From: Caldicellulosiruptor morganii
Lineage (GTDB): Bacteria; Bacillota; Thermoanaerobacteria; Caldicellulosiruptorales; Caldicellulosiruptoraceae
NCBI RefSeq assembly: GCF_026810225.1
Contig: NZ_CP113865.1
Coordinates: 1,632,001 to 1,696,000 of the forward strand
DNA: 64,000 bases
Direction: 5' to 3'
The position numbers and the translations under genes are program-made. The notes beneath the pieces were generated by a model. The model had not been told where the DNA came from. It did not search any database and saw nothing but the letters and a program-made list of their open reading frames with translations. Shown one piece after another: positions 36,518 to 46,237 of this stretch. The first letter of the stretch is position 1. Each line of letters begins with the position of its first letter.

Positions 36518-37302
36518 TTAGATGTAAATTTTTCACTTTTGATAAATGCAAATTGAACACAAAACATAAAAATTAAATAACCCAAAAGTATAAAGAAAGA
36601 TACTAATAACGAATTATACGCTCTGTTTTCAGGAATTATTATTATGCTCCCATATTTTAAATTGCTAAAGAAATTATTTAAAAAACTATATGTATTAAAC
36701 ACTATTAAAGTTTTTATTAAAAAAATTCCACTCGAAAATCTATGAATTGCTGGTTCAAAAAATATTAAAAATATGGGAATGCTCAATGAATAAACAAAGT
36801 TCCGTGTTAGCAGATGTAGTGTAAATGATAAATTTCCCACTAAAAATAAACAAAAGACAATACTGATTAATTGCACAATTAGCTTGTACCATGGTAAAGC
36901 ATTAGCATTTATAATCGCGTCAAAAATCACTCCTAACAGCAGAGATGTTAAACCTAAAAGCAATGAAAAACAAAATATTGTTAATTGTTTAAATAGAAGA
37001 AAGTAGTCTCTTTTCAGATTCGTGGAATAAATAAAGAGTAAATTTGCCTGATACTCTTTGTTGCAAATAACAGCAGAGAAAACTGCTATCGCTATACTAC
37101 CCAGTAAATTGCAATACAACAATAAACCTGAAGCATAAGGTGAAAAAACTGTACCTAAATTACCATTTTTGCTCGTGTTCCTGTATATTAAAATCATTAG
37201 TATTACATAAAAAAAATATGTTGCAAGTATTAAATTAGATTTAAGCACTTTCTTTATTTCAGGTTCTGTTGTTTTTAAACTAATCACTATATCACCTGCC
37301 AC
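36514..37302 (-). CDS. ABC-2 type permease subunit (second)
   Basis: The 262-residue protein has six predicted membrane helices and a cytoplasmic N-terminus (KKVLKSN) similar in plan to the permease at 37775. The start is GTG 37302, or GTG 37287 after AGGTGATATA. It is the last large gene of a four-gene cluster: ATPase, permease, small anchored protein, permease. Such two-permease ABC-2 systems often export or give immunity to peptides. The substrate is unknown. Confidence 0.72.
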   Translation of the reverse strand: MAGDIVISLKTTEPEIKKVLKSNLILATYFFYVILMILIYRNTSKNGNLGTVFSPYASGLLLYCNLLGSIAIAVFSAVICNKEYQANLLFIYSTNLKRDYFLLFKQLTIFCFSLLLGLTSLLLGVIFDAIINANALPWYKLIVQLISIVFCLFLVGNLSFTLHLLTRNFVYSLSIPIFLIFFEPAIHRFSSGIFLIKTLIVFNTYSFLNNFFSNLKYGSIIIIPENRAYNSLLVSFFILLGYLIFMFCVQFAFIKSEKFTSK

Positions 37303-37318
37303 TCAGCAAAGGATTAAT

Positions 37319-37765
37319 TTATTCTATCTTTATATAACCTTCTCCTACACCTTTTTTGAAAAAAAGAATTAGCTTATATTCACCATTTTTCAAATTACCT
37401 ACTTCCAATTTTTCATCTCCTTTCTCTCCAATATCTTTTTCGTAAATTATCCTATCTCTCTTATCTTTTATTTTAATTGTAATCTTGTTAGTGCACTTCA
37501 TATGCTGACAATTAAGAATCAATGAATCTTTGTCTACATAAATTACAAAAGTTTCTTCCTTCCCATATTCAACAACATAGTTAAATTTTATATTTGTGAC
37601 GTATTCTTTTGTACCAATTCTTTTAATAGAAGTATTATAGCTTACCTTATCACTCTTGAACTGATTAAAATTCCCTGAATTGATAATTAACAAAATACCA
37701 AAAAATAAAAAACAAATTAAAACAACCTTCAATAAAAATTTTATCTTCACTTGATTTAACACCAC
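37319..37765 (-). CDS. Small membrane-anchored extracytoplasmic protein of the ABC cluster
   Basis: The 148-residue protein has one N-terminal membrane helix (~10-28) and a beta-rich outer domain. Two cysteines are close together (LNCQHMKC), and the C-terminal part (GNLKNGEYKLILFF) looks like an Ig/FnIII-type beta domain. It was not recognised as a known family. It lies between two permease genes with short gaps, so it is probably an accessory subunit. Confidence 0.6.
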   Translation of the reverse strand: MVLNQVKIKFLLKVVLICFLFFGILLIINSGNFNQFKSDKVSYNTSIKRIGTKEYVTNIKFNYVVEYGKEETFVIYVDKDSLILNCQHMKCTNKITIKIKDKRDRIIYEKDIGEKGDEKLEVGNLKNGEYKLILFFKKGVGEGYIKIE

Positions 37766-37774
37766 CCGTTATAT

Positions 37775-38578
37775 TCAATTTTCTGATACAAAAGAACCTA
37801 TCCATAATATAATTATCAAAAATATCACAAGGTAACTTGTGGAAATTAATAATGATACATTAAAATCAGCCAGATTGCTTATGTTGGCAGTTTTTATTGT
37901 TACATAACCCTCCGAAGAAGCCAAATCGGAGAAAACTTTAATTATCAATGTAGAATTAATTGTATTAAACCAATATTTGCCTAAATCTTGAAATATCTGG
38001 GATACACTACATACAATATTTATTAAATATGGAAGAAATATTGCAAGAGAAATTGCAACATACATTCTCTTTATAACAATCGCCAATATGTATGAAAAAA
38101 GACTCAATTCAATTGAAATCAATAGAGTAACCAAAAACTGTCTGATAATTCTTTTAAAACTCAAGCTAAATTCAATATCAGAAATTCGGAACAAACAAAA
38201 TATATATGTAATTGTAAATGTAATTAACAAAATTCCTATTAACAAAATAAATAATGTAAATATTTTTAAAATGTGCTGTCTTATTCTACCTTGAAATATA
38301 TGTGAAAAACTAAAAGTGTTATTATGAAATTCATATCCTCCCTCGATACCTCCAAGCACAGCACCCAAATACAGAGTATTCATAATATAAAAGTAAAACA
38401 ATGAAAGGGAAATTAACTTTTCCAATTCAATATTGTACAAATAAACCCCTGAATTTTTATTAAAAAACCTGCTAATTAAAGCTACCACAAAAATAAAGAC
38501 GTAAACAAGCATTGAAATTAAAAATAATTTGGATTTTAAAACTTTCTTCAATTCGCCTGCAAAAACATTAAGAATCAT
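37775..38578 (-). CDS. ABC-2 type permease subunit (first)
   Basis: The 267-residue protein has a short cytoplasmic N-terminus (FAGELKKVLKSKLF), typical of ABC-2 permeases, and six predicted membrane helices. It starts 9 bases after the ATPase gene and pairs with it. With the second permease at 36514 it probably forms a heterodimeric channel. Confidence 0.75.
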   Translation of the reverse strand: MILNVFAGELKKVLKSKLFLISMLVYVFIFVVALISRFFNKNSGVYLYNIELEKLISLSLFYFYIMNTLYLGAVLGGIEGGYEFHNNTFSFSHIFQGRIRQHILKIFTLFILLIGILLITFTITYIFCLFRISDIEFSLSFKRIIRQFLVTLLISIELSLFSYILAIVIKRMYVAISLAIFLPYLINIVCSVSQIFQDLGKYWFNTINSTLIIKVFSDLASSEGYVTIKTANISNLADFNVSLLISTSYLVIFLIIILWIGSFVSEN

Positions 38579-38587
38579 TTCTCACAT

Positions 38588-39478
38588 CTACTCCTTTGTC
38601 ATTACCTCAAATACACTTTTTATTGTCTGTCTGTATGTCTCAAATTTCTGTAATTCTATGTCGTTTTTTATTATTTGTTCAAGAAAGTTTATCTCTTCAT
38701 TTTCCTCAACTATAAATTCAACATCAGAAAGTCCGGTATAATTTAACTTTAATAAATTTGCTAATCTAACAAATTTTTCAGCATCTTCTTTTTTAATTTT
38801 TACAAACTTTTTGTTCCTTACTTCCAAATCACTAATATTGCTTTTTACCTTTATTTCTCCTTTGTGAATTATTATAAACTCATCTATTATACTTTCAAGT
38901 TCCTCAAAAGCATGTGTTGAAATGATTATAGTTTTATCTTTTTGCCCTTTCATTTCTTTAATCCTCTCTTTGAGCCAAAATACACCCTCAATATCAAGTC
39001 CATTAGTTGGTTCGTCTAAAATTAACAACTTTTTATCACCTATGCAAATTGCAAAAGCAAGTTGAAGTCTCCTCTTCATACCAAGCGAAAAATCTTTTAC
39101 TTTTTTCGATGCCACTTCTTTTAAGTTAACAGCCTCAAGAATCTCAAAAATTTCTTCCCTTCGCAACTCAATCCCCTGCATTCTGGCTATTATGTCAATA
39201 TTATCATATGCGCTCAGCTCAAAATATCCTGCCAAATTTTCAGGAAGATAACCAACCTCCTTTAACCCACCATTCCGTGGATTTTTACCAAAAACAGAAA
39301 CACTCCCCTTCGTAGGAAATAGAAGCCTCAATATAATTTTTAGCAATGTAGTCTTTCCTGCTCCATTTTTCCCAAACAAACCATAAACTTTGTTTTCTTC
39401 AAAAACAAGATTTATCCCTTTTAAGACTTCTTTTTTACCAAAACTCTTAAAAAGATTGTCAACAGATACCATCGTCAA
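38588..39478 (-). CDS. ABC transporter ATP-binding protein
   Basis: The 296-residue protein has Walker [13 protein letters not shown], the signature DFSLGMKRRLQLA, Walker B LLILDEPTNGLD and the H-loop STHAFEELE, plus a C-terminal extension of ~80 residues common in BcrA-type exporters. The start is probably TTG 39478 (10 bases after AGGAG); ATG 39472 is farther away. It energises the ABC-2 permeases encoded downstream. Confidence 0.9.
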   Translation of the reverse strand: MTMVSVDNLFKSFGKKEVLKGINLVFEENKVYGLFGKNGAGKTTLLKIILRLLFPTKGSVSVFGKNPRNGGLKEVGYLPENLAGYFELSAYDNIDIIARMQGIELRREEIFEILEAVNLKEVASKKVKDFSLGMKRRLQLAFAICIGDKKLLILDEPTNGLDIEGVFWLKERIKEMKGQKDKTIIISTHAFEELESIIDEFIIIHKGEIKVKSNISDLEVRNKKFVKIKKEDAEKFVRLANLLKLNYTGLSDVEFIVEENEEINFLEQIIKNDIELQKFETYRQTIKSVFEVMTKE

Positions 39479-39671
39479 TTTAATTGCACTCCTTTAAATA
39501 TCCTGTTTTCATAAACTTCAACAACCGGGGCAACTTCTCAGCAAAATTGCCCCGGCTGCTTTGAACCCCTTAAGGCAATGCTGTAGCCTGAACAAATAAA
39601 TATTTTGTATTCAATCTTATTTACAAAAGAAAATATTCAAATTGCTATATTTATTAAAATTTTACCTGACA
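39479..39671. other. Leader of the ABC cluster with a GC-rich hairpin
   Basis: No gene is seen. A perfect 9-bp stem CCGGGGCAA (39525-39533) / TTGCCCCGG (39547-39555) stands out in AT-rich DNA about 50 bases upstream of the ATPase start. It could be an attenuator or the terminator of a lost gene. Confidence 0.45.
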
Positions 39672-39955
39672 TTATTACCTTAATTTTACTTTGTTAATTT
39701 TTATCCTGTCAAGCTTTTTTTTTTTTTTTTTTTTAGTTAATTTTATGCAATTTTTAGCTATCAGCTTTCTCTTTCTTTAAATATCTCTAAATTTCTTAAA
39801 TTTTCTTATGTTTTTCTTCAAACAAAAAGCTGCCCCCTTTTCTTGGAGGCAGCTATCTAAATTGCTTTTTAAGAGCATTTTTATATTATATCCCTTTTTA
39901 TTCTCATCAAACTATTGAACAAAAGTGGCAGCAGGAAAAATGCAAGCAAAACAAG
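39672..39955. repeat. Direct repeat copy B flanking the ABC cluster, with a T20 tract
   Basis: Homologous to 36200-36479. It contains a run of 20 T (39715-39734) where copy A has 7, and a terminator-like hairpin after the MMPL stop. Here the MMPL tail is continuous with ~30 more upstream codons than in copy A, so copy B looks like the original locus. Confidence 0.85.
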
Positions 39956-40050
39956 TCCTATCACAACACACACTGAAACCTGCATGAGCGTTAAAATCCC
40001 GGATGGCAGCATTGCCGCAAACGTGCCTGCCAAAATTATTACAGCCAATG
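39881..40050 (-). pseudogene. C-terminal remnant of an MMPL/RND-family exporter
   Basis: The minus strand reads LAGTFAAMLPSGILTLMQ followed by two hydrophobic helices and the stop at 39881. This is typical of the last membrane helices of MMPL lipid/peptide exporters. It is out of frame with, and separated by a deletion from, the MMPL periplasmic-domain remnant just upstream. Confidence 0.6.
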
Positions 40051-40719
40051 TATCATTATGAGTCTCAAAGTCCTGAAATCTTTAAAATAGATGCTTCTCA
40101 AATCGTGATTGCTTGACGATATTCCGCCAACACCAAATTCAGTGAATTTTGCATCAACAAACTTCAAAGAGTTTTTCAATACCTTTTCAACACTGTCAAC
40201 AATATCTATTGCTTTGTTTGTATAAGGATTGGTGTCAAGGATAAGGATAATCTTTGTTATTTTTCTGCTCTTATCCATGTATGAATCCAGTGCTTTTTCA
40301 AAATTACTGCTTTTAAGAGCCCCGGGGGGCACATAGAATATATTTGTGTTTTTGTATCCTTCAAAATAATCTTTGAACTTTTGCATGGAATCTGTCATTT
40401 TTTCAAGTGCATCAGAAATTTGCAAAAGCATTGCCTTAAAACTATTCTGCCCATATTGCTTCAGAAAAAACTCATCTACAGTTTGACCTGGATTTACTTT
40501 ATCAAACAATCTCATAACTGCTACAGCTGAAACATTTGTGTGTTTTGCTATCTCTTTCATACTTGTTAAACTTCCAAGTTGACTTATAATATATGCTGCA
40601 AGTCTATTTGTCATCCTTTGAGATTTGCCTATAAAAGTTATGTGTTCAAAAAACTTCTTCCCACATGCTTTGCAGACATATCTTCTCTTTCTTATAATCA
40701 AATATATTTTCTTGCCCAT
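40039..40719 (-). pseudogene. Chimeric ORF: ISL3 transposase N-terminus fused to an MMPL exporter fragment
   Basis: The 226-residue frame has two unrelated halves. Residues 1 to ~93 are an ISL3 transposase N-terminus: zinc-ribbon RYVCKACGKKF, then a helix-turn-helix region SMKEIAKHTNVSAVAVMRLF. From ~94 it reads as an MMPL/RND extracytoplasmic domain (NIFYVPPGALKSSNFEKALD, GVGGISSSNHDL). The joint has no linker. It is most simply explained by IS insertion followed by deletion. Expression as a functional protein is unlikely. Confidence 0.7.
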
Positions 40720-40915
40720 TATAGGTATGTCTTTTACCTTCTGTGTGTGATAATCATGTACCTTACTTGTAACTTATGTGAAATTCTATTTCACTTTCAT
40801 TCTCATCCATTTTAAGAAGAATGATATCTTTCGATTTTAAAAGTCCAGTGATATAATTAGATTTAATTTTTCCCTTTCTCCCCACAATAATATTTATTGT
40901 AGAGCCACTTTTTTA
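40430..40915 (-). mobile_element. ISL3-family element remnant (5' end only)
   Basis: Upstream of the chimeric ORF the minus strand continues as ISL3 coding, broken by a stop: SNYITGLLKSKDII..., then HDYHTQKVKDIPIMGKK. A possible terminal repeat GGCTCTACAATAAAT lies near 40893-40907. The catalytic half of the transposase is missing. A second decayed copy is at 63.5-64.0 kb. Confidence 0.65.
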
Positions 40916-40954
40916 AAAAGATAGAGGCTACCAAATCAACTTTGAGTAGCCTCC
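40915..40954 (-). terminator. Terminator of the glucanase gene and pilus unit
   Basis: GAGGCTAC (40924-40931) / GTAGCCTC (40946-40953) is followed by TATCTTTTT on the minus strand, 34 bases after the glucanase stop. Confidence 0.85.
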
Positions 40955-40987
40955 ATCACATTTGCAAAAGAAGTGTTCATCCATTTA

Positions 40988-43900
40988 TTAATTCTTTGGA
41001 ACAGGCGGTTTTTCTCCGTTCTGGTAATAAATGGTTATATTTATATTCTTCCCATTTGTACCCAGTGGTCTCTTGTGATCAAGCCCAACAAATCTTCCTT
41101 TACTATCCTGCCATAAAGCTGGTTTTAAGAAATTATACTTCTGTTCATCCCATGTCGTAAAATCATATCCCACCAATCCTCCAGTATCACCAGAATTTGC
41201 ATTGTAACACCAGAATGTATGATGAATATGGTTTTCTATAATATAATCTCTCAAATAAGTCATCCACTTTTCATTATCGCCACCATCTAAGTAACCACCC
41301 CATTCACCAATGAGCAACGGAGCTATCCCATTATCCATAATATAAGCCCAATTATCCCTCCAGCAATCATTGTAAAGCGTTTCTTTGGTAAATCCAGGAT
41401 AAAACCAGGGTTGCTGGTAAACCAATGGTCCATAATCATGTGGTGAATAAACCACTTTGTTCTGATACTGTCCAAGGTTTATTGGATACTTTTTAACACC
41501 CCGTAAGTTTCCTCCCCACCAGGTAGAATAATAGTCACTTGATGATTTTGAAGTCCACGTAACATCATCTTTTGGATAAGCTTCTATTCCTTCAATTACT
41601 ATTAACATGTTTGGATTTTTTGCAAGTATTCTCTTCGCACAGGTCTCAGCTGCATATTTCCAGTTGTTAATATCTGTTGAATTGTCCCATTTTGCAAAAA
41701 CACTATCTTGCCATGGTTTACCATGTGGCTCATTCTTCAAATCAAATGCTACAATTGTATCATCATTTTTATATCTCTCTGTGATCCATTCACATGCTTT
41801 ATAATAATCTTCTGGCGTTATAGTATCTGTATACCATACCGGATATATATGCCCCATCGCATCAGTTTTTGCACTATGAATATCCAACATAATTTTCAGT
41901 CCAACTTCTTTGCATGTTTTTACTACAAAATCAAATACCTCTAAACTTGTCAATCCTTCTAACTCTGGGTTAACATAGTAATTTATATTTGGTTTCGGAT
42001 AAATTCCTTTCGACCAATTCAAAATCAGCTCTGCTGAAATCGGTACTCTTAGCAAATTAAATCCTCTGTTTGCAATCTCAGCTAATGCATTTTTAAGATT
42101 ACAACTCCATACACCATCAAACACATTTGTTCCCGTATTAAATCCAAACCAATTAACCCCTGTTAACCATACAGGTTTGCCATCCTTGTCGACTATTTTG
42201 TTACCCTGCGCAAATAACCAATCATCATTTGTATCATCTGTGACAGAAGGAGTCGGAGTGGGTGTTGCAGTTGGCGCTGGTGTTATCGTGATAGAAGGTG
42301 TAGGTGTTGGCGTTGCTGTTGGTGTAGGAGTGGATGATGAAACCGGTGTGGGAGTAGAAGTTGGTGTCACCGTCACAGTAGGTGTTGGTGTGGGCGTAGG
42401 TGTGGTTGTCGGAGTCGGGGTCGGAGTTGCCGTCGGCGTCGGTGCCGGTGTCGGTGTCACTCCACCCGCCGGCTTTGTACCCCTGCTCGGCTCTTTGCCC
42501 CTTACTATCGCATCATCTATATACCCTGTTACCTTCTCGTTCTCTATATAGCTCGTCACACTTCTTACCGAATAGTCATTCGACTGATTGTAGCTGCCGC
42601 TGCTCTTCTGTATGCTTAGCCTTATCTCCTTCGTGCTCTGACCCGCTGCCAAAACACCTGCTCCACTCTTAAAACCTACCTCTACATAATAGTCCGCTCC
42701 GCCGGCATTTGCCCCAAGCTTCACAAACTTCACATCTATATACGCAGGATTTATGCTGCTTGCTACACTTACACTCTGTGTCGCCTCTCCATCTATCGTG
42801 TACCAGTATCTTACCTTAACCCTGCTAAGATCTACCGCCGTCGTCCCTACATTCTCTATCTTTATCTTCGGATTCAATACATTCGTCGTGCTGCTCAAAT
42901 TACCATTCGCATACCATACCTTGATCTGGGCGTTCCTGCTCGGCTCTTTGCCCCATACAAGTACATCATCTATATACCCTGTTACCTTCTCGTTCTCTAT
43001 ATAGCTCGTCACACTTCTTACCGAATAGTCATTCGACTGATTGTAGCTGCCGCTGCTCTTCTGTATGCTTAGCCTTATCTCCTTCGTGCTCTGACCCGCT
43101 GCCAAAACACCTGCTCCACTCTTAAAACCTACCTCTACATAATAGTCCGCTCCGCCTGCATTCGCCCTAAGCTTCACAAACTTCACATCTATATACGCAG
43201 GATTTATGCTGCTTGCTACACTTACACTCTGTGTCGCCTCTCCATCTATCGTGTACCAGTATCTTACCTTAACCCTGCTAAGATCTACCGCCGTCGTCCC
43301 TACATTCTCTATCTTTATCTTCGGATTCAATACATTCGTCGTGCTGCTCAAATTACCATTCGCATACCATACCTTCAGCGCACCGTAACTTTCACTCGGT
43401 GTCCAGTAACTCCCACCTGCCGGTGATGCCGTCGGTGCCGGTGTTGGCATTACACTCACTGTCGGTGTCGGGGTCGCTGTCGGTGTAGGTGTAGGTGTTG
43501 GGGTTGGTGTTGATGTTACTGTCGGCGTTGGCGTTGGTGTTGCTGTGCTTGTCGGTGCAGGTGTCGCTCCTCCCGGCTCCTGCCCCCATACCAGAACTCC
43601 ATCTACATACAGCGTTACCTTCGTATTTTCTCCATAATTCGTCATGCTCTGCATCCATGACCAGTCGTCTGCCTGGTTGTAATTGCTCCAGTCATTCTTG
43701 TTAAACCTTACCTGTATATCCCCTGTGTCCTTCCCAGGCTGCAGCTGCCCAGCTCCACTGCTAAACCCTACCTCCAAGTAATAATCCGCTCCACTCACAG
43801 CGCTGCTCAGCTTCACAAAGTTGAATGTCACATTGCTTGCTCCTATCTGTGCCCAGTCACATACCGCACTCTGCGGCTTGTCACCATCCACCGTGTACCA

Positions 43901-46192
43901 GTATCTTATCTTAACCCTGCTAAGATCAACACTGCTGCTGCCTCCATTCACTATCTTAAACCATGGCCTTATTGATGCCGCACTCGCACTCGTCTCATTG
44001 TTCTTGTACAGTACCTTAAATCCACTTCCCGTACCAGGTGCACCCGTCGGTGTCGGGGTTGGCGTTGGAGTTACACTTACTGTTGGTGTCGGGGTCGCGG
44101 TTGGCGTTGGTGTGGATGTTGGTGTAGGTACTTGAATAGCTGGCGGCGCTGGCAATGTTGAGTTGACCGGCACCACAGTTGGCTCAATCAGGCTCCAAAA
44201 GGCATATTTTGATTTATAGTTTTCATCAAATAACAACGGGTAATCACTTTTTCCAAAGTTTTGACTCAGCCATGAGTAATCATCCTTTAGTCCCCAGAAT
44301 GTTACATTAGTTATTACATTGTACTTTTTAAATAAATCGAATAACTCCTTATATCTCATTGCCTGTTTTATCAGGAGATCTCTTGGTGGCGTTGAATAAC
44401 TGGTACTCGAACCCCACTGATAAAAACTCATATCAAGCTCTGTAATGTGTATCTCCAATCCAGGTATAGAGCTGAACAATTTTATGGTGTTCTCTATCTC
44501 GCTAATCGAGGGCCAATCAAGATTTATATGACACTGCAATCCTATTCCATGAATTGGAACACCTTTTTCCTTGAGACTCTTAATCATGTTGTAAATAAAC
44601 TGTCTCTTCTGACTGTTTTCTGTGTTGTAATCGTTGTAAAACAATTTTGCGTCTGGATCGGCTTCATGTGCCCATATAAAAGCCTTTTCAATATATTCGG
44701 GACCACAAATGTTGTACCAGTTAGATCTCCTGAATCCATTACCTTGACTTTCATCTATTGCTTCATTTACCACATCCCATGCATAAACCTTCCCTTTATA
44801 TCTTCCCACTACCGTATAAATATACTGCTTTAATCTGCTTAGCAATGCATCCTTGCTCAAGGTATTTCCATTTGCATCCTTGAAAAACCAGTCGGGTGTT
44901 TGCTCATGCCAAACCAGTGTATGACCTCTGATGGCAATGTTGTTACTTGTTGCAAAATTTACAAATTCATCTGCTTTACTAAAGTTATAATTATTTTCAC
45001 TGATAAGTAACTCTGATGGTTTCATTTCATTCCCTGCAGTAATACTATTGAAATGCTTCAAAACCATCTTCTTCTCTGTATCAGAAGCAATGCTTTTGTA
45101 AGATAAAGCTACCCCTACTTTGAAATAATCTTTATACTTTTCTATCAAAGATGGTATCTCCCATTCAGGTTCAGCCAGCTTGGATAAATCATAAATCTTT
45201 AAATCATCAACCCAGAAAGCCAAATTTGCATTTTGTGCCTCAACATAAAGTAATAACTCGCTAACTGTAACACCAGCAGGAATTGAGTAGCTTCCACTCA
45301 GCTCAACCCACGTATTACTCGGTACATCCCTGTTATATATCAGATTTTCATAGCTTGTTGAAGGATCTGTAGCAAATCTCCTTTGCATAGTTAATGACAT
45401 TTTTTGAGTTGAACCACTGTTCTGATAAACCCAAACACTTATTTTATATACTTTACCCTGTTCCAAAATTGTATCCACCGGAATCTGTGCACCATGCCAA
45501 TTTGACGTTCTCCCACTGACGTACAAACTATACTTGCCATTATATGCCACAACGCTATCTGGTTTTACTGTAACACCGCTTCCCCTTGCCTGCCATCCTT
45601 CGGTGGTACCACTTTCAAATCCACTTGAAAATGTCACCGCATTTGATAGGTAACTATTATCATCCATTATTTGGATATAGTCAACATTATAATCTACTCC
45701 ACTTTCTACAATTGTGTGTACTACAATTAACAAATTCCTGACATTGCTAATATTTGGAGTCCATTTACCAACAATTTTCTTCCAATAATTTGGAATAGCC
45801 ACAACCTCACCTATAAGAGTACTCTTAACCCCACTTCCATCGTCATAAACCGCTGAGATACCAAATGCAACCGGCTTCTGGTAGCTATGTTTTACATACG
45901 CTGAAACTACCCATGTGGTTCCATTGTTCATAATGTTTTTAACATCAACTGCAACTCCATCCCATATTGAACTTCTATTTGACACCCTGATACTGCTTTT
46001 ACCATTATATGCATTGCTCATGTCAACTGCAATGTTTGATTTTCCATATGCAAAGAAAGATAGAGTATCAGTGCCTTCAAAATCCACAGTATATGCTGCT
46101 GCTTTTGCTTCTTGATGAAATATCAAAGTACCTACAAGCGTGTTTATTAAGAAAAACAATAAAGAAAGAATTGAAATTACCCTCTTCTTCAT
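40988..46192 (-). CDS. Multi-modular secreted xylanase/glucanase: CBM22-CBM22-GH10-CBM3-CBM3-CBM3-GH5
   Basis: About 1,734 residues. Signal peptide (1-32); two CBM22 (~33-335); GH10 (~340-676) with acid/base Glu in WDVVNEAID and nucleophile in HITELDMS; Pro/Thr linker; CBM3 (~724-873); linker; two nearly identical CBM3 (~934-1237); linker; GH5 (~1320-1734) with DLKNEPHG and LIGEWGGY. It degrades xylan/beta-glucan (GH10) and cellulose or mannan (GH5) while bound to crystalline cellulose by CBM3. ATG 46192 is 8 bases after GGGGAG; an in-frame GTG at 46201 overlaps less well. It starts 45 bases after the pilus gene with no terminator between. Resembles Caldicellulosiruptor CelB/XynC-type enzymes. 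Confidence 0.93.
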   Translation of the reverse strand: MKKRVISILSLLFFLINTLVGTLIFHQEAKAAAYTVDFEGTDTLSFFAYGKSNIAVDMSNAYNGKSSIRVSNRSSIWDGVAVDVKNIMNNGTTWVVSAYVKHSYQKPVAFGISAVYDDGSGVKSTLIGEVVAIPNYWKKIVGKWTPNISNVRNLLIVVHTIVESGVDYNVDYIQIMDDNSYLSNAVTFSSGFESGTTEGWQARGSGVTVKPDSVVAYNGKYSLYVSGRTSNWHGAQIPVDTILEQGKVYKISVWVYQNSGSTQKMSLTMQRRFATDPSTSYENLIYNRDVPSNTWVELSGSYSIPAGVTVSELLLYVEAQNANLAFWVDDLKIYDLSKLAEPEWEIPSLIEKYKDYFKVGVALSYKSIASDTEKKMVLKHFNSITAGNEMKPSELLISENNYNFSKADEFVNFATSNNIAIRGHTLVWHEQTPDWFFKDANGNTLSKDALLSRLKQYIYTVVGRYKGKVYAWDVVNEAIDESQGNGFRRSNWYNICGPEYIEKAFIWAHEADPDAKLFYNDYNTENSQKRQFIYNMIKSLKEKGVPIHGIGLQCHINLDWPSISEIENTIKLFSSIPGLEIHITELDMSFYQWGSSTSYSTPPRDLLIKQAMRYKELFDLFKKYNVITNVTFWGLKDDYSWLSQNFGKSDYPLLFDENYKSKYAFWSLIEPTVVPVNSTLPAPPAIQVPTPTSTPTPTATPTPTVSVTPTPTPTPTGAPGTGSGFKVLYKNNETSASAASIRPWFKIVNGGSSSVDLSRVKIRYWYTVDGDKPQSAVCDWAQIGASNVTFNFVKLSSAVSGADYYLEVGFSSGAGQLQPGKDTGDIQVRFNKNDWSNYNQADDWSWMQSMTNYGENTKVTLYVDGVLVWGQEPGGATPAPTSTATPTPTPTVTSTPTPTPTPTPTATPTPTVSVMPTPAPTASPAGGSYWTPSESYGALKVWYANGNLSSTTNVLNPKIKIENVGTTAVDLSRVKVRYWYTIDGEATQSVSVASSINPAYIDVKFVKLRANAGGADYYVEVGFKSGAGVLAAGQSTKEIRLSIQKSSGSYNQSNDYSVRSVTSYIENEKVTGYIDDVLVWGKEPSRNAQIKVWYANGNLSSTTNVLNPKIKIENVGTTAVDLSRVKVRYWYTIDGEATQSVSVASSINPAYIDVKFVKLGANAGGADYYVEVGFKSGAGVLAAGQSTKEIRLSIQKSSGSYNQSNDYSVRSVTSYIENEKVTGYIDDAIVRGKEPSRGTKPAGGVTPTPAPTPTATPTPTPTTTPTPTPTPTVTVTPTSTPTPVSSSTPTPTATPTPTPSITITPAPTATPTPTPSVTDDTNDDWLFAQGNKIVDKDGKPVWLTGVNWFGFNTGTNVFDGVWSCNLKNALAEIANRGFNLLRVPISAELILNWSKGIYPKPNINYYVNPELEGLTSLEVFDFVVKTCKEVGLKIMLDIHSAKTDAMGHIYPVWYTDTITPEDYYKACEWITERYKNDDTIVAFDLKNEPHGKPWQDSVFAKWDNSTDINNWKYAAETCAKRILAKNPNMLIVIEGIEAYPKDDVTWTSKSSSDYYSTWWGGNLRGVKKYPINLGQYQNKVVYSPHDYGPLVYQQPWFYPGFTKETLYNDCWRDNWAYIMDNGIAPLLIGEWGGYLDGGDNEKWMTYLRDYIIENHIHHTFWCYNANSGDTGGLVGYDFTTWDEQKYNFLKPALWQDSKGRFVGLDHKRPLGTNGKNINITIYYQNGEKPPVPKN
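42486..43390 (-). repeat. Tandem near-identical CBM3 modules (453-bp unit)
   Basis: The segment beginning CTCGGCTCTTTGCCCC recurs at 42486 and 42939, a 453-bp period (151 codons). The two units are almost identical in DNA, differing at a few positions (e.g. GANAGG against RANAGG), while the first CBM3 of the protein is clearly divergent. This points to a recent duplication. Confidence 0.85.
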
Positions 46193-46237
46193 CTTACTCA
46201 CTCCCCTTTTTGACTACTATTTCTAAATATTAACCTT

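Noticed and set aside
39479-39671. Possible bacteriocin precursor peptide upstream of the ABC ATPase
   Set aside because: Short frames around the GC-rich hairpin have no ribosome site, leader motif or double-glycine; nothing supports a peptide gene.
42177-42551. Plus-strand open frame rich in Gly-Val repeats
   Set aside because: It is the antisense of the Pro/Thr-rich linker and CBM3 coding of the glucanase; low complexity, no ribosome site.
42230-44160. Several short repeats with regular spacing, CRISPR-like at first sight
   Set aside because: They are codon repeats of Pro-Thr linkers and duplicated CBM3 modules within one open frame; no repeat-spacer pattern.
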